This document shows positions 5,880 through 9,695 of a stretch of 9,695 nucleotides of DNA, piece by piece (position 1 is the first letter of the stretch; every line of letters starts with the position of its first letter). Made by a program: the position numbers and the translations under genes. The stretch comes from an uncultured Acidimicrobiia bacterium (GTDB taxonomy: Bacteria > Actinomycetota > Acidimicrobiia > IMCC26256 > CALEDW01): positions 1-9,695 of the forward strand of contig CALEDW010000200.1 of assembly GCA_937949585.1 (NCBI GenBank), in the 5' to 3' direction. The notes under the pieces were generated by a model, which saw only the letters and a program-made list of their open reading frames with translations, had not been told where the DNA came from and searched no databases.

Positions 5880-8762
5880 GTGGCCAGATCGCTCGTCATT
5901 GTCGAGTCGAAGACGAAAGCCGACACGATCAGCCGGTTCCTGGGCCGGGACTTCGTGGTGCGGGCGTCGTACGGCCACGTGCGGGACCTGCCCCGCCGGG
6001 AGCTGGGGGTGGACGTCGAGCACCACTTCGCGCTCCGCTACGCCCCGCCGGAAGGTCGGGCGCGCCAGGTCGTGACCGAGCTGCGCAAGGCCTTGAAGGA
6101 CGCCGGGGAGCTGTACCTCGCCACCGACGAGGACCGGGAGGGGGAGGCCATCGCCTGGCACCTGGTCGAGTTGCTGCGCCCGTCGGTGCCGGTCAAGCGC
6201 ATGGTGTTCCACGAGATCACCCGGGAGGCCATCACCGAGGCCCTGGCCCGGCCGCGGGAGCTCGACATGAAGCTGGTGGAGGCCCAGGAGGGACGGCGGG
6301 CCCTCGACCGGCTCGTGGGATGGGAGGTCTCGCCGGTCCTGTGGCGACGGGTGGGCGGTGCGCGCTCGGCCGGAAGGGTGCAGAGCGTGGCCACCCGGCT
6401 CGTGGTCGAGCGTGAGCGGGAGCGCATGGCGCACCGGCCGGCCACCTGGTGGGACCTGGAGGCGGTGTTCGAGGCGCAGGGCCGGGCCTTCGGGGCCCGG
6501 CTCGAGGCGCTCGACGGCCGCCGGGTGGCGACCGGACGGGACTTCGATCCCGCCACCGGCCGGCTTAGGGAGGGCACCGAGGCCGTCCGGCTCGACGAAG
6601 CGGCCGCGGCCTCGCTCGCCGGTCGCCTGCGCGACGCGGCGTTCGTGGTGCGCAGCCGCGAGGCGAAGCCGTTCACGGAACGGCCCCGGCCGCCGTTCAA
6701 GACGACGACGCTCCAGCAGGAGGCCGCGAACCGTCTCCGGTTCAGTGCCGGTCGCACGATGGGCGTGGCGCAGCGTCTCTACGAGCGGGGCTACATCACC
6801 TACATGCGTACCGACAGCGTGAAGCTCTCCGAGCAGGCGCTGGCCGCGGCCCGCGCCGAGATCGCCGAGCGCTTCGGGCCCGAGCTGGTACCCGAGCATC
6901 CCCGGTCCTATGCCGCCAGGGTGAAGAACGCCCAGGAGGCACACGAGGCGATCCGACCGGCCGGGGCCCGCTTCCGCAGCCCCGAGGACGTGGCCGGTGA
7001 GCTCGACCACGACGAACGGGCCCTCTACGCGCTGATCTGGCGTCGCACGCTCGCCTCCCAGATGCCCGACGCGCGGGGTGAGACCGTGACGCTGCGCATC
7101 GCCGGTCGCGGTGCCGACGGTGTGGAGGCCACGTTCCGGGCCTCCGGACGGACCTATGCGTTCCCGGGGTACCGCCTCGCCTGGGAGACCGGGGAGCCGG
7201 CGTCGTCCACCGGCACCGGCGACGCCGGGGCCGGCGACGGCACCGAGGCGCCCGGACCCGGAACCCCGGTGGGGGTCGAGGCCGACGAGGACGCCGAGGA
7301 CCGGGGGGCCGGGGCCACGGCCACCCTGCCCCCCGTCGACGAGGGCGAGCGGGTCGCGCTGCGCGAGCTGAGCCCCGCCGGCCACACCACCCAGCCGCCG
7401 GCCCGCTACACCGAGGCCACACTGGTGCGCCGGCTCGAGGAGCTCGGCATCGGGAGACCGTCGACGTACGCCTCGATCCTCGACACGATCACGAACGAGC
7501 GGGGCTATGTGTGGAAGAAGGGCAACGCGCTCGTCCCCACCTGGACGGCGTTCGCGAAGACGCAACTGCTCGAGCGGTACTTCCCGCACCTCGTCGACTA
7601 CGCGTTCACCGCCACGATGGAGGAGGCGCTCGACGAGGTGGCCCGGGGCCGGGCGGAGGCCGAGAAGTGGCTGCACACCTTCTACTACGGCAACGGCAAC
7701 GTCGGTCTCGCCGAGCTGGTCTCCGAGGAGCGCCTCGCCCGGATCGACATGAGCGAGGTGAACGCCATCCGCATCGGGACCGACCCCGAGGGTCGGGAGC
7801 TGGTGGTGCGGGTCTGGCGCAACGGTCAGACCCTGCACCGCGGTGAGGAGAAGGTGCCGGTTCCGGCCGACCTGGCCCCCGACGAGCTCACGCCCGCCCG
7901 GGCCGTCGAGCTGCTCGAGCAGGGTGGTGCGGGACCCCGGGTCCTCGGCACCGACCCGGAGACCGGCCTGCCGGTGCTCGTCCTCGTGGGTCGTTACGGG
8001 CCGTTCGTGCAGCTCGGCGAGGCCCCCCCGGCCGGCGCCGGGCGGGGCGCCAAGCCCAAGCGGGCCTCGCTGCTGCGCTCGATGGACCCCGAACGCGTCA
8101 CGTTGGAGGAAGCGCTCGCCCTGCTCGCTTTACCCCGGTTGGTGGGGACCGGCGCCACCGGGGAGCCCATCACCGCGCAGACCGGGCGGTACGGCCCGTA
8201 CCTGAAACGGGGCGCCGAGACCCGCAGCCTCGACGACGAGGCCCAGGTCTTCTCCATCACCCTCGCCGAGGCCGAGGCCCGGTTCGCCGAGCCGAAGCGG
8301 CGGGGACGGGTGGCGCGGTCCCCGATCGCCGAGCTCGGCCCCCACCCCGAGACCGGTGCGCCGGTGCGCGTCCTCGACGGCCGCTTCGGCCCGTACGTCA
8401 CCGACGGCACCACGAACGCCTCCGTGCCGCGGGGCACCGACCCCGCGACGCTCGACCTGGACCACGCCGTCGAGCTCCTGCGGGAACGGGCGGCCCGGGC
8501 GGCGGGCTCCGCCCCCCGCCGGGGCGGGCGGGCGGGCGGCACGGCGAGGACGGCGTCGAAGAAGGCGGCGAAGAAGGCGGCGAAGAAGGCGGCGAAGAAG
8601 CGTGCGAGCAAGGCGGCGACGACCGGGACGTCGGCACGGAGATCGACGGCACCGGCGGCGACGGAGGGGGTAGGGACACCGGCGGGAGCACGCGGGCGGG
8701 GCGGGCAGCAGGGCGCGGCGCCGGGGCGACCGGGCCGGGGACGGGGGGCGGGGGACTCCTAG
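5880..8762 (+). CDS. topA: DNA topoisomerase I (type IA)
   Basis: A 960-residue cytoplasmic enzyme that relaxes negatively supercoiled DNA through a 5'-phosphotyrosine intermediate. The Toprim domain (about 1-150) has E9 in VIVESKTKA and the metal site D83-E-D85-R-E-G-E89. The catalytic tyrosine is Y308 in GYITYMRTDS, followed by HEAIRPA (355-361) and GRPSTYASI (525-533). Three C-terminal Toprim_C-type repeats are marked by GRYGPF (704-709), GRYGPY (769-774) and GRFGPY (834-839). The tail from about 893 is Lys/Ala-rich. This layout, with no zinc ribbons and no cysteine at all, is that of mycobacterial and Streptomyces TopA (about 930-950 aa). The GTG at 5880 sits 6 nt after AAGG and directly precedes the first Toprim strand; an upstream GTG at 5775 lies in a hairpin and would add an Arg/Gly/Ala-rich leader. 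Odd points are Lys at position 11, where ESPAKA or ESPTKA has Pro, and a 47-residue acidic Gly/Pro insert (436-482). Confidence 0.97.
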   Translation: MARSLVIVESKTKADTISRFLGRDFVVRASYGHVRDLPRRELGVDVEHHFALRYAPPEGRARQVVTELRKALKDAGELYLATDEDREGEAIAWHLVELLRPSVPVKRMVFHEITREAITEALARPRELDMKLVEAQEGRRALDRLVGWEVSPVLWRRVGGARSAGRVQSVATRLVVERERERMAHRPATWWDLEAVFEAQGRAFGARLEALDGRRVATGRDFDPATGRLREGTEAVRLDEAAAASLAGRLRDAAFVVRSREAKPFTERPRPPFKTTTLQQEAANRLRFSAGRTMGVAQRLYERGYITYMRTDSVKLSEQALAAARAEIAERFGPELVPEHPRSYAARVKNAQEAHEAIRPAGARFRSPEDVAGELDHDERALYALIWRRTLASQMPDARGETVTLRIAGRGADGVEATFRASGRTYAFPGYRLAWETGEPASSTGTGDAGAGDGTEAPGPGTPVGVEADEDAEDRGAGATATLPPVDEGERVALRELSPAGHTTQPPARYTEATLVRRLEELGIGRPSTYASILDTITNERGYVWKKGNALVPTWTAFAKTQLLERYFPHLVDYAFTATMEEALDEVARGRAEAEKWLHTFYYGNGNVGLAELVSEERLARIDMSEVNAIRIGTDPEGRELVVRVWRNGQTLHRGEEKVPVPADLAPDELTPARAVELLEQGGAGPRVLGTDPETGLPVLVLVGRYGPFVQLGEAPPAGAGRGAKPKRASLLRSMDPERVTLEEALALLALPRLVGTGATGEPITAQTGRYGPYLKRGAETRSLDDEAQVFSITLAEAEARFAEPKRRGRVARSPIAELGPHPETGAPVRVLDGRFGPYVTDGTTNASVPRGTDPATLDLDHAVELLRERAARAAGSAPRRGGRAGGTARTASKKAAKKAAKKAAKKRASKAATTGTSARRSTAPAATEGVGTPAGARGRGGQQGAAPGRPGRGRGAGDS
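8559..8600 (+). repeat. 12-bp tandem repeat coding the KKAA tail of topA
   Basis: Three exact copies of AAGAAGGCGGCG plus the first half of a fourth encode a KKAA repeat, residues 894-907 of TopA. Identical codon choice in every copy suggests recent growth by slippage. In mycobacterial and Streptomyces TopA such Lys-rich tails bind DNA and raise processivity. Confidence 0.85.
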
Positions 8763-8765
8763 GCT
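8760..8765 (+). promoter_or_regulatory. Candidate -10 box of the MFS gene overlapping the topA stop
   Basis: TAGGCT begins with the TAG stop codon of topA (8760-8762) and ends 9 nt before the GTG of the transporter gene. Its distance to the start codon is almost the same as for trkA (TAGGTT, 8 nt). Together with the missing Shine-Dalgarno, this suggests a leaderless transcript. The alternative is translation by coupling from a topA transcript across the 12-bp gap. Confidence 0.35.
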
Positions 8766-8774
8766 TCGGGGCGC

Positions 8775-9695
8775 GTGACCTCGGAGCCGGCGCCGTTCAT
8801 CCCGCCCTCCTCGGAGGAGCCGCCGCTCCCGCCCCGACCGTGGGAGATCCTGGCCAACCGGCCGTTCCGCCGCCTGTGGGCGGCGCAGGTGCTGTCCAGC
8901 CTCGGGGACTGGGTGGGCCTGTTCGCGATCCTGGCCATCGCGGCGCGGGTGTCGGGCAACTCGGCGGCGGCGGTGAGCCTCGTGATGGTGGCCCGGGTCG
9001 TGCCCGGGTTCTTCCTGGCCACGATCGGTGGGGTGCTCGTCGACCGCATCGACCGCCGCAAGCTGATGGTGGCGGCCGACCTCGGCCGGGCCGGGGTGAT
9101 CGCGGTGCTGCCGTTCGTGAACACGCTCCCCGCGCTGGTGCTGGCCTCGTTCCTGCTCGAGATCCTCACGCTGCTGTGGGGACCCGCCAAGGACGCCTCC
9201 GTCCCCAACTTCGTCCCGCCGCAGCAGCTGGCCTCGGCGAACTCGCTCGGCCTGGTGGCCTCGTACGGGACGTTCCCGTTCGGCGGCGTGCTGTTCTCGG
9301 CGCTGGCCGTGGTGGCCACCTGGCTGGGCGGGTTCGAGGCCCTCAGCTCGCTGCAGGTCGACCAGGAGGTGTTGGCCCTCTGGGTCGATGCCGCCACCTA
9401 CCTCACCTCGGCGGTCCTGGTGCTGCGCCTCCCGATCCCCGGTCCGGGCCGCGCCGGCGGCGGGCGGGTGGACCTGTGGGCCACCGCGTACGAGGTGCGC
9501 GAAGGACTGCGGTTCATCCGTCACGAACGGCTCGCCCGGGCCGTCATCGTGGGGATGGGCGGCGGGCTCATCGGCGCCGGCGCCATGGTGCCCCTGGGCC
9601 CGGTGTTCGCCAACGAGGTGCTCTCCGGGTCGGCCCAGTTCGGGGTGCTCATGACGGCGCTCGGCACCGGGGCGTCGATCGGGGTGCTGGGGCTC
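8775..9695 (+). CDS. MFS transporter, 3' end outside window (possible MFS-dTMP kinase)
   Basis: The first 307 codons of a major facilitator superfamily protein, still open at the window edge. A Pro/Glu-rich cytoplasmic N-terminus (1-23) leads to WEILANRPFRRLWAAQ and the first helix (about 33-57). The loop 2-3 signature GGVLVDRIDRRK is at 85-96, and D102 and R105 follow. Further helices are visible at about 107-131 and in the VASYGTFPFGGVLFSALAVV region, with a long central loop (GPGRAGGGRVDLWATAYEVREGLRFI) before the second half. The style is that of the MFS_3/EntS-like exporters; the substrate is unknown. In Streptomyces coelicolor the gene next to topA (SCO3542) encodes an MFS-like membrane part joined to thymidylate kinase, so the missing part may be a kinase domain or be followed by tmk. 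GTG at 8775 is the first start after the topA stop and lacks a ribosome site. Confidence 0.85.
   Translation, partial: MTSEPAPFIPPSSEEPPLPPRPWEILANRPFRRLWAAQVLSSLGDWVGLFAILAIAARVSGNSAAAVSLVMVARVVPGFFLATIGGVLVDRIDRRKLMVAADLGRAGVIAVLPFVNTLPALVLASFLLEILTLLWGPAKDASVPNFVPPQQLASANSLGLVASYGTFPFGGVLFSALAVVATWLGGFEALSSLQVDQEVLALWVDAATYLTSAVLVLRLPIPGPGRAGGGRVDLWATAYEVREGLRFIRHERLARAVIVGMGGGLIGAGAMVPLGPVFANEVLSGSAQFGVLMTALGTGASIGVLGL

Noticed and set aside
8130..9524. 464-codon open frame on the minus strand crossing the topA end and the MFS gene
   Set aside because: It spans two real genes and contains the antisense of the KKAA repeat (Leu-Arg runs). No domain is seen.

Overview
The window is very GC-rich, with GTG starts, strong third-position G/C and short gene gaps. 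It fits the chromosome of a high-GC actinobacterium. An Acidimicrobiia-like lineage is my best guess from gene order and gene style, but this is not proven. I see no mobile elements, CRISPR, tRNA or rRNA. The content is mainly conserved core genes, and I found no obviously new defence or biosynthetic system. Layout: (1) 1-150, a leader with an inverted repeat and a candidate promoter. (2) 151-507 (+), a small OB-fold protein. (3) 538-1212 (-), a TrkA/RCK potassium-uptake regulator that converges on the OB-fold gene. (4) 1351-3195 (+), a KimA-type APC-superfamily potassium permease, divergent from trkA. (5) 3370-5751 (+), a membrane-bound H+-pumping pyrophosphatase of the K+-independent type. 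(6) 5880-8762 (+), DNA topoisomerase I with the actinobacterial Lys-rich C-terminus and no cysteine. (7) 8775 to the window end (+), the first 307 codons of an MFS-type transporter. From the Streptomyces arrangement it may be the front half of an MFS-thymidylate kinase protein. How they fit together: genes 2-4 match, in mirrored order, the mycobacterial Rv2690c-ceoB-ceoC-Rv2693c-Rv2694c neighbourhood, reduced to one RCK protein and lacking the Rv2693c-type gene. They suggest a K+ homeostasis module in which the RCK protein senses NAD(H) or another ligand and the permease brings in K+ with H+. The neighbouring pyrophosphatase makes a proton gradient that could drive such a symporter, but co-location is the only evidence for that link. 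topA and the MFS gene form a second conserved pair. The less ordinary signals are regulatory. Five of the six genes are preceded by a TAGNNT box resembling an actinobacterial -10. In two cases (trkA and the MFS gene) the box sits 8-9 nt before the start codon, which predicts leaderless transcripts. In the MFS case the TAG stop codon of topA itself forms the first half of the box. There is also a near-perfect dyad at the predicted 5' end of the pyrophosphatase mRNA, and several U-less GC hairpins at gene ends.
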